A DNA stretch of 64,000 nucleotides from Glandiceps talaboti (GCF_964340395.1 NC_135549.1:4132501-4196500); one strand, 5' to 3'; positions 27,563-40,718 are shown, counted from the stretch's first letter. The notes: generated from the sequence alone by a model not told the origin. Translations and numbers: made by a program.

Positions 27563-27836
27563 GGACCAACAGATACACCACTAATCAAACTGTTTGATCA
27601 TCATGATGTTTTTAACATTCACTTTATCTGTTCTGTCCTATTTATAACAGGTTTGTGGTACAAGAAGGAAACATAAAAGTGGAGCAGCCTACTATGTATA
27701 AATTGCTAGTCAAGAATGGAAGATAGCCGATGGGAGTTTTCTGAAGAGATAAGGATATCATCAGAACACCTTCCTTCAACTCAAAGACATTCTACTTCTA
27801 TGTGCACCAGCAGGAATACTGTCTCTGTCTATGCAG

Positions 27837-28144
27837 CATGGATGTGTAGTAATCACAACGTCAATAGAAGCAAAATGTACAGATTATCTGCCAGTCGCAC
27901 CTTCAAAGGATCTCTGCTAGTCCTGACTGTCTTGTCACTTTTAACTGTGTGTGTCAATGGTGAAAGTAATAATGTGCCATTAAATTTGGGTGCTAACATT
28001 ATAAGGGAAGAAACTCCTGCTAGAGGTAATGCCAGACTAGTTTCAGTTTGGAGGGGAGTGCCTGATACAGTAGCTAATGTTGGCAAAGTCTTCAAATATT
28101 CCATTCCAAGTGATGCCTTTACTGGTGACATCAGTAGTTATGAG
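27837..28144 (+). CDS. DAG1: dystroglycan, first coding exon
   Basis: This exon encodes the signal peptide and the start of the N-terminal cadherin-like domain of dystroglycan, the cell-surface laminin receptor. Translation probably starts at ATG 27875 (A at -3). This gives a short basic N-region, a hydrophobic core LLVLTVLSLLTVC and likely cleavage after residue 29, followed by the typical WRGVPD..NVGKVFKYSIP motif. An in-frame ATG at 27716 would add 53 residues in front of the signal sequence and is less plausible. Two acceptors are possible: 27650 (after TTATAACAG) and 27836 (after a good pyrimidine tract ending in ATGCAG). The second would put a three-codon upstream ORF (ATG at 27838) before the start. 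The donor is TATGAG/GTAAGG, phase 0, and it joins in frame to 41558. Vertebrate DAG1 also has one short first coding exon, a large intron and one giant second exon. Confidence 0.92.
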
Positions 28145-30494
28145 GTAAGGAAAACAACAACATTTAGCACATTTTAGAATTATGTAAGCCAGGTTGTAGC
28201 ATTTCAACGAAGGTTAATATGTTTATGATAAATAATCGTACCAGCACTATTCTGCTTGGTGTACATCACATATCTTAATTTACCAATTCTCATTGTCTTC
28301 AAAAGTTCACATAAAAAATTGATATTGAATATTTGTATTTTAATGTCATAACTTGGCTTCCATATGGTTATTATGTATTATGTCATTCTATGATATTTCT
28401 CTGTTTGGTCGCAAAATACATGTGACATAAGGGGCCATGCATCTGATTCATCATTGTGTCAAGGCACCCTATCTCCCTTGTATTTACTATGACCTAGGAG
28501 AGAACATGTAGCTGACATGCATACATTTACATTTCTTCTCTCCTGGCTGTCATGTATAATTGTGGGTTCCAACTTAATGTTCAGAGGAAACATTGACTAC
28601 TTTTTGAAAGAATACATTTATGTGAATTCAGAGATATTTGTGATATTTTCAGAACATTTATTTGTAAAGAAAGAGAAATGCAACTCCCACTTTATAACTA
28701 ATTTTCCATTTGCACTGTGAGTATAATGACAAGCTTAAAAAACATTCACATAATAATTACTGAAACACAGTTGTTTTCATTATTGCAACCTAAACCATGT
28801 AGACTTCAAGACCTACATAATATGTAGACTGACATAACTTGTGGGTTCTGTGACTGTTTAATGCATGCGTGCCAACTATGGATAATAGTGAATGACTGCA
28901 TTGGAAACATAGATCCAGAGTTATCCATAGGAAATGAGTGCATTTAATTTGGAGACACAGATACAGAGAGGAGACAGGCTGAGACCTGACATAACCACCT
29001 TTCTTGTAGAGTGATGGGTTAGGGTCAACCAAGGGACAACAGCTCTGGCAGGATCATATTTCTATGATTATTATGGCCACTGAGATATTAATTAATGACG
29101 TGTGTCTTGTTTTCATGAACAGTTTCATTCGTGCATGCATTCACATACCTGTCAACAAGTGTAAACAACCAGACTAGTTCTTTTATATGTGTATTTGATG
29201 TTAAGGTTTGATGCCTGGAATGGCTATAAATCTTCATCGGTTCATGGATGAATCCTAGTGAACAGCTGTTGTTCATCAGGTTGGAATTCAACATACCCTA
29301 GCAGGATCTCAAGGGATGATATTTTATATAGCTAGACATTCAAATGTCAGCAAGTAATGAAGGTCTCTGTCTTCAGATTGGTGCTCCAGGTGACTCAAAG
29401 GCCCATAGCGGATTAAGATACAAATTTGTTTGTGTACCACAATATCGCATTAATGCAGAAATCTGGGATTGAAAATAAAAAAGATTTCTGGATAATTGTT
29501 CAAATTTCTTCAAACAATACATGTTGTAAATCTCTACTTCAAAATATGATGACAAATAGCGGCAAGGAACAGTAGTACTATATCTATCACAGCTTGTTTT
29601 TCAAAGATTCAACTAGATATCACAGCAAAGAAGTTTTTCAGACTTATTCATATCATATTAGTTTCCCTAGGGTGTTTTAGTTCTGACCTGTGATCTTTCT
29701 TTATCTTTGTACAATGCTGCATTTAGGTATAACATCCAGCTCACATTGTGAATAATCGATTGTTGACTACTGCCCGTCTGTGTATGTTTCCATCATCTAC
29801 ACCATTTATCTAGGGCTTCCCAGAGTTTTAAAGCACAGTGCAATTACATACTGGATTTCTCTGTCTTAAAATAGTTAAGTTTAAAGTATAAGCTCAGAAT
29901 TAAATTTCAAATAGTCTGTTGTCATGGTTATATCTGAGGTCAATGATCAACTTTTCATATTTCATTACGATTTATATAAACATGTAGCCCAAGCTATTTA
30001 TGATGTAATATCATTTTGTAAGATTGACCTGTGTCTGATAGATACACAGTTCAACTTATTGTGTGTAGATATATAATCATTACTACATTAAAGTTGTTGT
30101 TAGAATTACATTAGTGCCAGGTATTTATAACTCTGATATGAAGAGATTGTTGCTAGCATATAGTCACTGCCAGACAACTCACTTTAAAGTCATTGAAATA
30201 AGTTTACCTAAATACTTGATGTTTGAACCCAGAATCCACCATTATTATCAGAGTTGCAGAGTTTGAAGACAGGAAATGGATGAATTATTTCCTTTGGATA
30301 TTTTATCAGGGATTACAAACAAACAGATGAGTCACACATACCTATGTTGGAATAGTTTGGTATCCATACTCTCTTCTCAATAGAAAAACTTAACTGAAAT
30401 GGTGAAATCACAGTTTTTGACATATTGTTCCAGGGTTCCCCTCCAAAAGAACAACATTATTTTGCAAGGAATTGAAACTTATGCAAATTTTTTC

Positions 30495-30812
30495 AGATTT
30501 CACCCTACTGTTATTTGGTTCCCAAACCTTAGTATACAAATTCTACCACATTTCACCCCACTGTTATCAGTTCCTAAATTTTAGTGGAGAAATTCTACCA
30601 GATTTCACCCACTGTTATTGGTTCCCAAACCTTAGTATACAAATTTTACCAGATTTCACCCTACTGATATTGGGTTTTCAAATCTTCTAAGACAAATTCT
30701 ACCAGATTTCACCCTACTGTACAAATTCTACCAGATTTCACCCGACTGTTAGCGGGTTCTCAAACCTTAGTATACAAATTCTACCAGATTTCACCGCACT
30801 GTTATTGGGTTC
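30495..30812 (+). repeat. ~50-60-bp minisatellite in DAG1 intron
   Basis: Six to seven imperfect copies of a unit containing ACAAATTCTACCAGATTTCA, CCCTACTGTTATTGG and TTCCCAAACCTTAGTAT. One copy is shortened near 30715. Because the units are not a multiple of three and are variable, the frames across them are not meaningful. Confidence 0.85.
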
Positions 30813-33800
30813 AATGCTATTTTGTTAGTAGAAAATCCTGAAGTGTCTTGACCTGGACAGAGATCCCAGCAAATGTTGGAGAAAATCAGAGAGTATTGTG
30901 GTATCTAGTCTAGATATTATGTTGACTTTGAATCTCTTTCAACAGCTGTTATAATGATTGCTAGATTCGACAGCCAAGGGATACATGTAGGTTGTAGTTA
31001 ACAAAACCATTCTCTGACACCCTCCCTTCTGTACCAATCTTCCTTCTATTCTGCAGATGATGAACGCCAAGCCTTCCATGTTAAAATGTCAACACTAAAA
31101 GTAATAAGTTTCCTTGTCTCTGCTCATGCCTACATTCATCCATGGAGTATTAGTCACATAATTGGCCATTCCTCTGACTAAGCCATTGTAGGGAATTAGA
31201 ACTCTGGATCAACCAATTCAATTTGTCACACTAGATTAAAATTGAAGTTCAAACTAAATTTCCGACCTTTGAATTTCTTTTTATTGTTCACCTCAGTGAT
31301 ATTTCTTTTGATACAAATATTACTTGTCAGATGGACAATACTTCTTTACAATAAAACTCTGACTTATATAACCTTTTCTGAATATTTCAGTAGTCTGATT
31401 TGTATATCCTGTGTAATTTGTCAGTATCTGATGTGCTATAATTATAACACTGTTATGATTATTTTTGTAGAACCAAGCACATCAGACACTGACAAAGCAG
31501 CACTGAATTGTCCTTTAATCGTGTCTCTGTATTCATGAAATATTATAATACGTGTACAACAGCAAGGGTTTTTTCTTTATGTTGAAGGCTGTTTCTCATT
31601 ATGATGACACTAGCCTAGAGAAATAGCTCAAGTTTTACCCACTACTAAATTGAAAACAATGAATATCTAAATTCACCAAGATCCAGTTTCATGTATTATT
31701 TATATGTTTCCCATTAAAAATGAGAGAGAAGAATTTTAATTGAAATATCTCCAGGAAGGAAAGGATGGGAGTTCTCTTCCCATGAAACAGTATACATAGG
31801 CTTCTTGTCATGTAAAACATGAATCACAGACACAACACTGTAGTGTGTGTGATAACCCCCTCAACAACACATGTCATATAATATGATAACAGTTTATTTA
31901 CAATGTGCGTGTTCTTTGGAGAGCTCTAGGCATTATTACATGTAAATATACAGTCATGATTACAAATTAGCCAGGGGTTTAAGATGTTTGGCCATATTTC
32001 ATCAAATTAATGCATACAGTTTGTTGATAACTGCATTGTGGAAGAACTACTTTGGTAGATTTTTATGAAAACTATTCATTTAACAAAACCTAATATATCT
32101 AGATTTTTAAGTCATGGTATATAAAGCTATGTAATGTAAATATACAGGTTTACAGAGAGCTAGTGTGATTTGTAACAGCCAACATGAATACCAGTTAGAG
32201 ACAAGATTTCTCCTTGCTACTGATACTGTCTTACTATAGTAGATGATTCATCGTTAGGGTATGTGCATCAACTTGACATATCTATCAATACCAAGAAGTA
32301 CCTCCAGATGTTGATGATAGAAATTTAGTATATGGGAGACAGTGTATTAGCATTTATCATTTTACTGACATGATTAAAAAGAAAAGCATACTCTCTCAGT
32401 TATATACACTGAGGAGTTATATACACAGAAGGAGACAAGACAGTGAGGATATGTGTTGTTAGCTGGGAGTTCCCTGTTCACCTGACATTAGCTGAAGTTA
32501 CAAAATTGGCAGTGATTCTTGATTTGTACACTTGTGTGCTATGGCATGCAGGGTTGGAATACCAGAAGAGGAATCCCCCACCATAGCTGGACAATGAATA
32601 GACATCAGTGCTCTCAAATTAGTATGCCTGTATAGTTAGATGTGTTCAGGTGTAAATGAAACAGATGTTGTAAAAACTTCAGTCAACCTGTAAAGAGAGA
32701 ATGATGATACATGTAACCGAAGTTGTCACCTGAGACTTGGGGCAAGATATATGTGATGAGAACAAGCCTACAGTTATATTACACTGCAGCTTTCAAGTCA
32801 TAAAGTCTGCTGGCCAATGTATGTTACATTTAGTGGAAGCCTAGCATGGAAACTTGGCTATTTATTCAGACTTGGCATATTGGCTTGATAGAACTACATT
32901 GTCAAGCCAGATATAGCCAAGTGTTTGGGCTAGTTGGAACCTACATGTATCTAATGACTGAATCTTGGACTTGCTGCTACACGTATTCACTATAGAATAT
33001 TGAAACCATGGGAATTGAAAACAGTGAGTGCGAGTTGTAGGGAGATAAATCCAACTAGTAGACTGACCAAAGTGATCCAGTGCAGTGATTCAGCGTGTAG
33101 ACAAGCTAAAGTGAATGAGTAACAGATTCAGCCTGTAAATGGCCTATAGTCAACAAATGTAGCAGAGTCAGTGGCAGACAGAAGACAGGCTAAATTCAGT
33201 GGCTGACCATTAGTTAATGCAGTAGATTATACATAGTTGTGGTGTACATGGAAGAGGAAGTGTCTACTTGGTTAAGTCATTGATAACAGACCTCCACTGG
33301 TGAATTCTGCACATGGTACTGTGTGTACAGTCACATCCTGAACACATGCAGCAATTTTGCTGACATTTTTGTGGTTACCTTAACATGCTATGTACAATCT
33401 CAAAAGGGCAGGTTTTTCTGAAATAATAATGGTATTGACGTAAGTGTGAGATACAAGCAGTGTCACTGAAGTTGTTTGACCTTCAGCTTGTTTATAATCA
33501 TCACTACCAACCTTGTTGTTTCTCAGTACCCTTTTACTGTAAGGACCCTTCCTGTTCATTACCACATACACATATGTCTGGAAATAGACATGGTTCATAG
33601 TTCAAGAGTCGAAGTAGAGGTTGCATGGATTTCAGTCTATCTGGACTCACAGGGTACATGAGAACCCCATCTGTCAGTGGGAAAGTTTGTGTCACCATAA
33701 CTCAAATATACATTTGATATGTTAGATGTAAATATCAAATAAACATGAACATAGGAAATGGTATGAACTGACCCATGGTGACCAAAAACAAACAAGCAAA

Positions 33801-34070
33801 AAGAGAGGAAGGAGACTTTGGGTACACAAATACTTCCAATGCCAATATAACTGTACATAAAATACCGCCAATGTCACCATTACATATAACTGAAGAAAAC
33901 CATTTGGGGCTTGAAATGTACTCCCACCACTGAGATAGTCTGAAAGGTTCAGTCATCGTCTGCAATCAGTGAGCGCATTATATATAAAAAGCGAAAGGAA
34001 TGTCTGGATCTTTCAGGCTAACCATGAGGTAGAGGAAGGGATAGTTAGCTCAGTTGAATTAGTACATTGT

Positions 34071-34133
34071 TAGTCTGGATGCCAATGTGGTCTCATGTAA
34101 ATCATGTAACGATACTGCATAGGGACTAGACTA
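34071..34133 (+). mobile_element. small MITE copy 1 (63 bp)
   Basis: Starts TAGTCTGGATGCCAATGTGG and ends GGGACTAGACTA. The termini are inverted (GTCTRG) and bounded by TA. A longer copy in the opposite orientation lies at 38008-38092 on the other side of the foldback element. A diverged match to the first 21 bp (GTGGATGCCAACGTGGTATC) occurs near 24232. Confidence 0.55.
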
Positions 34134-34396
34134 TAAAGTACATGTATAATGACAAGTGGTGATAATTCACATTCACACAAGTTCATTGTAAGCAATCCGA
34201 ATCGAAGCTGGTACATGTGTGGACAGGTACACTAATGTAATTCAAATGAAATCCATCTTTCAATTTGTTTAGTGTAAACAGAAAGTGGATTCGATACAGA
34301 CTACATTTGTAAAGTGATCAGGATCAGTTTAATACAGGTTGGATTGGGATCAGATATGGACAGGGCTATTGTGATTAGTATTTACCAATCAGTGAT

Positions 34397-36792
34397 TTAA
34401 AGGTGATTCAAAATGCTCACATTCACTATCGCTAATTTGCTAGACGACATGTTTGTGAAATGCATTCTGGTTTTAAAACTTTTCAAAAGCGTCTGCAAAC
34501 ACCTTAAAATGACCCTTTTTCAGTCACTTCCCTTCGGATTTACTTCGAGAGTTTTCGGGTATTTCCGGTCCCACCTAGACCACGGGATTTTATGACGTCA
34601 TAAGGGGGACACGTTAGCACTAAGACTATGACGAGCGTAGTCACTAGGTGAATAAAACTCAACAGCATTGTGAAAAAATACATTGCTAGTGGTTGTAACA
34701 GACATCAGTAAACAAAAACTACACTCTACATGTCTTATTAACCAACATTTACCGATATTTACTCACACTTTCTCACTAATTGGCAGTGTCTGTGGGTATA
34801 AATGCTAAAATATTATCTCCCCATATTATGGCAAAATAAATCAAAACGGCTCGACTAGTTATATATAAACACTTGTAATGTCGCGTGTTTCACATTCATT
34901 GACTTTTATTTATCTGATTTTTTATTATTTGCCGACAAGAAGCATTACGATACCGCCGTGACGGCATCCCCGGGCCAAGGACGGCATATTTTAGCCCAAT
35001 CGTACTCGCGTCGCCTTTTGAACAGTGCATTTAACAACAAAGTAAACATATTTCATCTCGAATAAATATACTAGCTATTAGAATACCAATGGGAAACTTC
35101 AAGAAGGCGTATCGGGACATGTGCCACAATATATTTGTTGGTCCCATAATACACTAATTGATTCGATTTGCCGCTCCGAGCATATGGAAGCACGCTCCGA
35201 GTCATTGCATCATGTAAATGAAACTGTGGCCGACCTAATTTTGTTGTTCATATATAAAATGAGAGTGACCTGTAAATTTTTCACAGTTTTCGTTGTGGTC
35301 TTGTATTGTCACATGTTTGACTTATGAACACAAGTTTACATCTATTATTTATTGTCTAGGGCGTAATACTCTAGTCCGAGTCTGAAACCAATATAAAACC
35401 TAAGATACTCGCATTCGGATCGGACTGAACAGAAGTAGGTCTCATCGACTTGTTGGGGACTCGAATTATTGCTTGTTTTTATCACGGTATACAGGTGATT
35501 ATTATATATCGGTAGAGGGGTAGTGTTGTCAATTTTGTGCAGTCACCGCGGCCGCGACAGTAAGCTTATACTAGGATAGTTCCGCCGATCAAAGCTGAAG
35601 CAGTGTATGTACAATGTACGTAATGGAATCGGGAGAGCACAGCGCACATTCATGTCGGGTTAAATTTATTCACGTGTTGATGTAATCCATATTTATCAAT
35701 CAGATATATTGTAAAATTCTTCAAGTTGTACAGAAATAACGTCTCTAACTTCAAAACCAACCCTGAGAAATTGGACCGGACGTGGCTAAGTATCTAGTTG
35801 CAGGCTTTCTTTCATAACCATGTGCTGGGGTCACGACCTTGATTGCCGACGTCAATATTGTCCAATCATATTTAATATCATGAACACATCGCGATATTTG
35901 ATTTGTTTGTTTCCTAAACTGTATACTTCGAATACCATGATTCGTTACAAAATTCTTCTAATGAATATTAAATAGGCTTGTTGCATTAAATTAAGTGATA
36001 TCGCAACAAGGGAAACCATACAAGTTTTCTTCCAGACGAGTTGCTAAAGTCATGTAAATGACAGCACTAAACTCACGAAATTTCCTCAATTCTTTACAAT
36101 TTTATTGCTGATAATATGGCAATCTAATAGCTAGTTTATTTATTCAAGATAAATATGTTTACTTTGTTGCTAAATGCGCCGTTCAAAAGGCGACATCAGT
36201 GAGTATAGTGGGCGAAAATATGCTGGTGTCGAAGATATTGTAATGCTTCTCCTCGGCAAATAATAAAACAATCAGATAAATAAATTGAAACACGCGGCCG
36301 ACATTACAAGTGTTTATGTATATCTACACTGTAGTCTAGCCGTTTTGATTTATTTTGCCATAATATGGGGTGATAATATTTTAGCATTTATACCCACAGA
36401 CACTGCCAATTAGTCAGAAAGTGTGAGTAAATATCGGTAAATGTTGGTTAATAAGACATGTAGAGTGTAGTTTTTGTTTACTGATGTCTGTTACAACCAC
36501 TAGCAATGTATTTTTTCACAATGCTGTTGAGTTTTATTCACCTAGTGACTACGCTCGTCATAGTCTTAGTGCTAACGTGTCCCCCTTATGACGTCATAAA
36601 ATCCCGTGGTCTAGGTGGGACCGGAAATACCCGAAAACTCTCGAAGTAAATCCGAAGGGAAGTGACTGAAAAAGGGTCATTTTAAGGTGTTTGCAGACGC
36701 TTTTGAAAAGTTTTAAAACCAGAATGCATTTCACAAACATGTCGTCTAGCAAATTAGCGATAGTGAATGTGAACATTTTGAATCACCTTTAA
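34397..36792. mobile_element. 2.4-kb foldback DNA transposon with ~680-bp terminal inverted repeats
   Basis: The left arm (34401 to about 35085) and right arm (about 36110 to 36788) are long inverted copies. The outer ~350 bp are nearly identical, and divergence and small indels increase inwards. The outermost bases are AGGTGATTCAAAATG inside a TTAA at each end (34397-34400 and 36789-36792). If the duplication is TTAA this suggests piggyBac- or Kolobok-type transposition. If it is read as TA, the ends would be AAGGTGATTC and a Tc1/mariner-type TA duplication is equally possible. The ~1-kb centre contains no open frame longer than 68 codons and no transposase motif, so it is non-autonomous. 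It is visibly richer in CpG than the surrounding intron and carries a TGACGTCA palindrome in each arm. The identical 60-codon frames in the two arms are a consequence of the inverted repeat, not genes. Confidence 0.88.
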
Positions 36793-37302
36793 GCTGAGAG
36801 TAAGCATGAAGTTTGAAGCCATGCATTGATTGGACCATGATATTGCAACTATAACTAACAAATCTACCATATTCATATCTTGAATGTATCCCTACTAACT
36901 TCACAGTGACAATATTCACACATAATTATTCTGAACATGTCAAAGTTTCATATATCCAGGCAGTCATTAAACATTGGCATCTGTCATAAATCCCTCTGTC
37001 ACAGCCGAATGTAATATTACCAAATTATGTCCATGTTTCTTGTTTACGTGTAATTTATGGCAGACATAACTCAACAATTAAGAAATGATTCAAACATAGA
37101 ATATTTGATCAACCTACGTGTGTATATTCACGTCAGGACAAAGTAGTGAACTTTGTTCCACAAACTATAATTTTCTCAATCCCACAGGTATAATGTGTTG
37201 CCTGCATTGTTTCCAGATAAACCGAGCTAATTAATTTTTGTCACTATTGCAAATACTTGCCTGATATCTAAGACTGTCAAGGAAGGCATGTACTATCAAT
37301 GT

Positions 37303-37353
37303 GAAAGGTCAAGGGTTATTCAGAGGTCAATCTTATCAAGAGGTCAAAGGTGA
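37303..37353 (+). promoter_or_regulatory. cluster of nuclear-receptor half-sites in DAG1 intron
   Basis: Within about 50 bp there are AAAGGTCAAGG (monomer-type site), AGGTCA (37324-37329) and AGGTCAAAGGTGA (37341-37353), the last being a direct repeat with one-base spacing (DR1) with one mismatch. DR1 sites are bound by HNF4 and RXR heterodimers in animals. Function here is inferred from motif density alone. Confidence 0.35.
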
Positions 37354-38007
37354 CAGAACAATGTAAGGCTCCATGATCTCAACATTAATGAGTATAAGAT
37401 ACAGAAGTGGAAATGCAGTATAATCAGAGAGGTGTTTATTTTTTGGATAACAACTGGATATCTCTCTGATAAATTACATCATTAGACTAATATGTGCAGC
37501 AAGGCTGGTAAATTAGGATTCAGACACTCCTCATTAATGAAAATTGCTTAGGTGCCTGTTAATTTACATTCTTTAACTTACATGTATAGATATTCTATTC
37601 TGAACAAGATTGTAAAACTTAACGTACATTAAATACATTAATATATATTAATAGACATAGTTAACTAAGGCTAAGAATAAGGTTGTGTATGAAATGAGGG
37701 GTTGATAATTAATATTAAATTGATTTAAATATCTATGCGAGATTAGGATTAAAATTGAGATATTTAAAAAAAAAACTCCTGTTGTCTGGCAGAAACAGTA
37801 AAAGTTGGTCCAAAACAAAAGAATGATCATATATTATTGTTATGCTCCAATTAAAAAAATAGCACTAAATATAATAAACTCGAGATTTAGTCATGGGCTT
37901 TTAAGGAAAAAATAAAACAAGGACTGATTATTTGAAATTATGTGAAATGCCTGGTCAGGTAATTGTTTGGAATCCATGGTGTCATGTTGTATAATGTATG
38001 TGGCTAG

Positions 38008-38092
38008 TAGTCTAGTTCCTATACGGTATCATTACGATTTACACCTCTCCTCACACATGGTTTCGTTAGAGACCACATTGGCATCCAGACTA
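38008..38092 (-). mobile_element. small MITE copy 2 (85 bp), inverted relative to copy 1
   Basis: On the minus strand it begins TAGTCTGGATGCCAATGTGG, then a central ~20 bp absent from copy 1, and ends GGAACTAGACTA, with TA at both edges. It shares the first ~24 bp and last ~35 bp with the 34071 copy. Too short to encode anything. Confidence 0.55.
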
Positions 38093-40112
38093 TGTGGATA
38101 GTGTTTCTTTGAAAAAAATTTGTTTTAATTTCTTATACTTGGTTTACATACAGGCAGTTAACAATCACTTGATTACACCAAAATAAACACCTGTCTTGTC
38201 AAGGTTGATTCATGGTGTCACATTTATTTGTAAAATCTAAATATGACAGAATGTATGCTTCAGTAAGTCCAATAAGTTGGGTACTGTGTGTGTACCTTTT
38301 ATAAAATTCAGCTTGTGTCCCTTTAATTTAAAAACTGTAATTTCTCCAGTTTGTACCAGGTGTTTTCCTTGTATGTGTTTGTTCTGCCTTTGACCATGAT
38401 CCTAACATGTTGATATCATCCAGCTGATGTCAACCTAGTCTGAAGTGTATGTGTGCATCTGAATCTTAAACTTGGTCTGTATGTGTTATGACATTTCCAA
38501 TATCAGCAATACTATGGTAAGATACAGAACTACATTCCTGACATTCCCATGTTAAAGCGTGGGTTGGTGTTTGTTCTCAGCTGTCATATCTTCCATTTCT
38601 ATCTTTTGAACTCTCGTGTTAAATCACTTTGAGGCCTAAGAAGGGATTGTGCCGTCTTCGATACTTTCAATAATCTGTGTAATAGAATTGTATCTCATTC
38701 TGCATAATAAACCAGCTTTATGCGCATGCATTACAATTCCAAAAATATGTAACATACAACTGTATGACACCATTCCTACAGGTTACATAAATTTTGTATA
38801 CTGACCAAGTATTTACATGTAAGAGTTGGCTTACGGATCCGTGATTGCAGTGATCAAATCTGACAAATGAATAATAGTACAGGTTTAAACTACACTCTGT
38901 TTTGCCTTGTACATATATCTCTGGTATGATTTCTAATGCCAATTTTCTACACCATTTAACTTTGTTGTGAATCAGCAGAGCTATGAATAGGTCTGAGAGA
39001 GATCAAATGGTACACCATCTATGGAATACGTATGGCTAGCTGTTCAGAATATGGCATTTCAGAATGTTAGAATTTTTATCAATGACAGACTATTTTTTGT
39101 AAATCTTGTACTCAGAAAGATTAGTGGTTGTGTACACTCTTTGGTTTGTATCAAGTGACTGAAAGGAGTTTACATAGTGGTGATCTTTCAGTTGAACATG
39201 CACTGTGTTTATTTCAGTTAGCTAATAAGATACTATCTATTGCATTATTGAAACGATAGCCAGATTCATCAAGAATTAGCAACTGTGCACATTCTTGTCT
39301 TTAAATCACTAAATTGAGGCCTTGACATTTACATTAAAAATGATATTATAGTGACAGTCAATCAGCTGTTATTCATTATTTGAAAAATTAATGTAGGATG
39401 TTATGTATTATACCATGCATGAGCCAAGTTGAATAAAAAATATGGAATATATACTCTGGTTGTTCTACCTCATGACAATGCACATCTGTGTCATGGCAAT
39501 GCATGTCTACGTCACTGGTTCTGCTGAGTTCAAAATGTTCAAAATTGCCATTACTTTCCCTGATTTTTCTTTGATAATTTTTTGAATTATGTTATTCTCC
39601 AATATTTTTCTTCATTCAGCCGGAAAATACTCATGACCTGAAGGTTGGAAAATACTCATGACCTGAGGGTTGTCACTACTCATATAGCGACTCCTAGTTA
39701 CAAAGACCCCTTAGGTCACTCATATTTTGCTTGGTTGAAGGAAGAAAAATATTGGGGAATAACTGTTTATAAGATCTAAATATTTTCTAAATGTATATAA
39801 ACTTATAGTAGTACATTTCATGCATACCTGATCAATAGTATTAGGGCAATTTGAGAAAAACATTTCCTCATGGGTTTTATTTTTTAGTTCTGTGGGCTCA
39901 TGCTTCTGTCCCATCCTATAATTTAGGTGTTCGTAGTACTAATAGAAAACAAAATCCTACCTATTTAAGAATCAACCACGGTTTTACTTTTCTTGGTTGG
40001 GGTTGGGTTCTTTTGAAAATGAAGTATGTATTCAGCAGAATTTTGATATTTCAAAAAGGGAGAGGCAGCTGTTACAATTTCATCAGACAATGTTGATTCA
40101 ATGATTATAGTT

Positions 40113-40209
40113 TTAACCCTATCACCCTGCTATTTTCTAATATACACAGGGTCTAGTCACTTATGAAAACTATGCTGGACATACCACAGATCATGTTTTA
40201 TAGGGTTAA
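40113..40209. mobile_element. possible TTAA-flanked mini-element (piggyBac-like)
   Basis: TTAA followed by CCCTAT at the left end and ATAGGG followed by TTAA at the right end enclose 89 bp in total. piggyBac-family elements duplicate TTAA and have ends beginning CCC. The inverted match is only 6-7 bp, so this is a weak call. Confidence 0.4.
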
Positions 40210-40718
40210 GAACATTTCCTTCTACAAAAACTGACATCCTCTCTGCCACAGTTTGTACCTGTGCAATATTTTACATTGTACATGATTGTAAATAAACCAT
40301 TGAACAGGTTAGAATATCCCTTGACATGGATAAATGGCCTCATCTCTGCCAAACTGTGCAACCACTAGGGAGTTGATGTATCGTAGTGCTTGTATCATTC
40401 TATATATAAGTTTGTGTCTGTAGGTATTACATTGACATTTAGAAATCACATCACCATTTATGTATTCTCTGTGTGATAGTAATCACATTCTGGTGTCTGA
40501 ATGTGATGGAGAGATGGAAATACTGTACTATTAGGGTTGATGCAAAGACAAAATGTAATGAAAACAAGTCATGGTTAGAAATAATGTAATGATGATCGAT
40601 TGGCGTGATGTACATGCAGTTTTGAAAATAATATTGAACTAAAATAACTATCCATGATATGTGAGTGCAAGTGTGGTGTACTTGGTGAAATGAGTGAAAG
40701 TGCAGCAGAAAACACTTA

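Larger units (their letters stand above)
2161..27640. other. 25 kb AT-rich stretch without recognisable genes
   Basis: Open frames here are short (mostly under 110 codons, maximum 137), lack recognisable domains, and are scattered on both strands as expected by chance in AT-rich DNA. I see no homology to known proteins, tRNAs or rRNAs. The stretch holds homopolymer G runs (near 6426 and 8976), a CAC tract at 7911, a hairpin MITE at 16215-16507, a G-rich tract near 17090-17125, a pyrimidine tract near 19968-20005, a CA/CAGA microsatellite at 23074-23194, and degenerate tandem repeats at about 12946, 23940 and 27390. If the exon at 1603-1823 belongs to DAG1, this is its first intron. Otherwise it is intergenic. 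Confidence 0.6.

Noticed and set aside
34413-36776. Two identical 60-codon proteins on opposite strands
   Set aside because: They are the two arms of the foldback element's inverted repeat; there is no evidence that they are coding.
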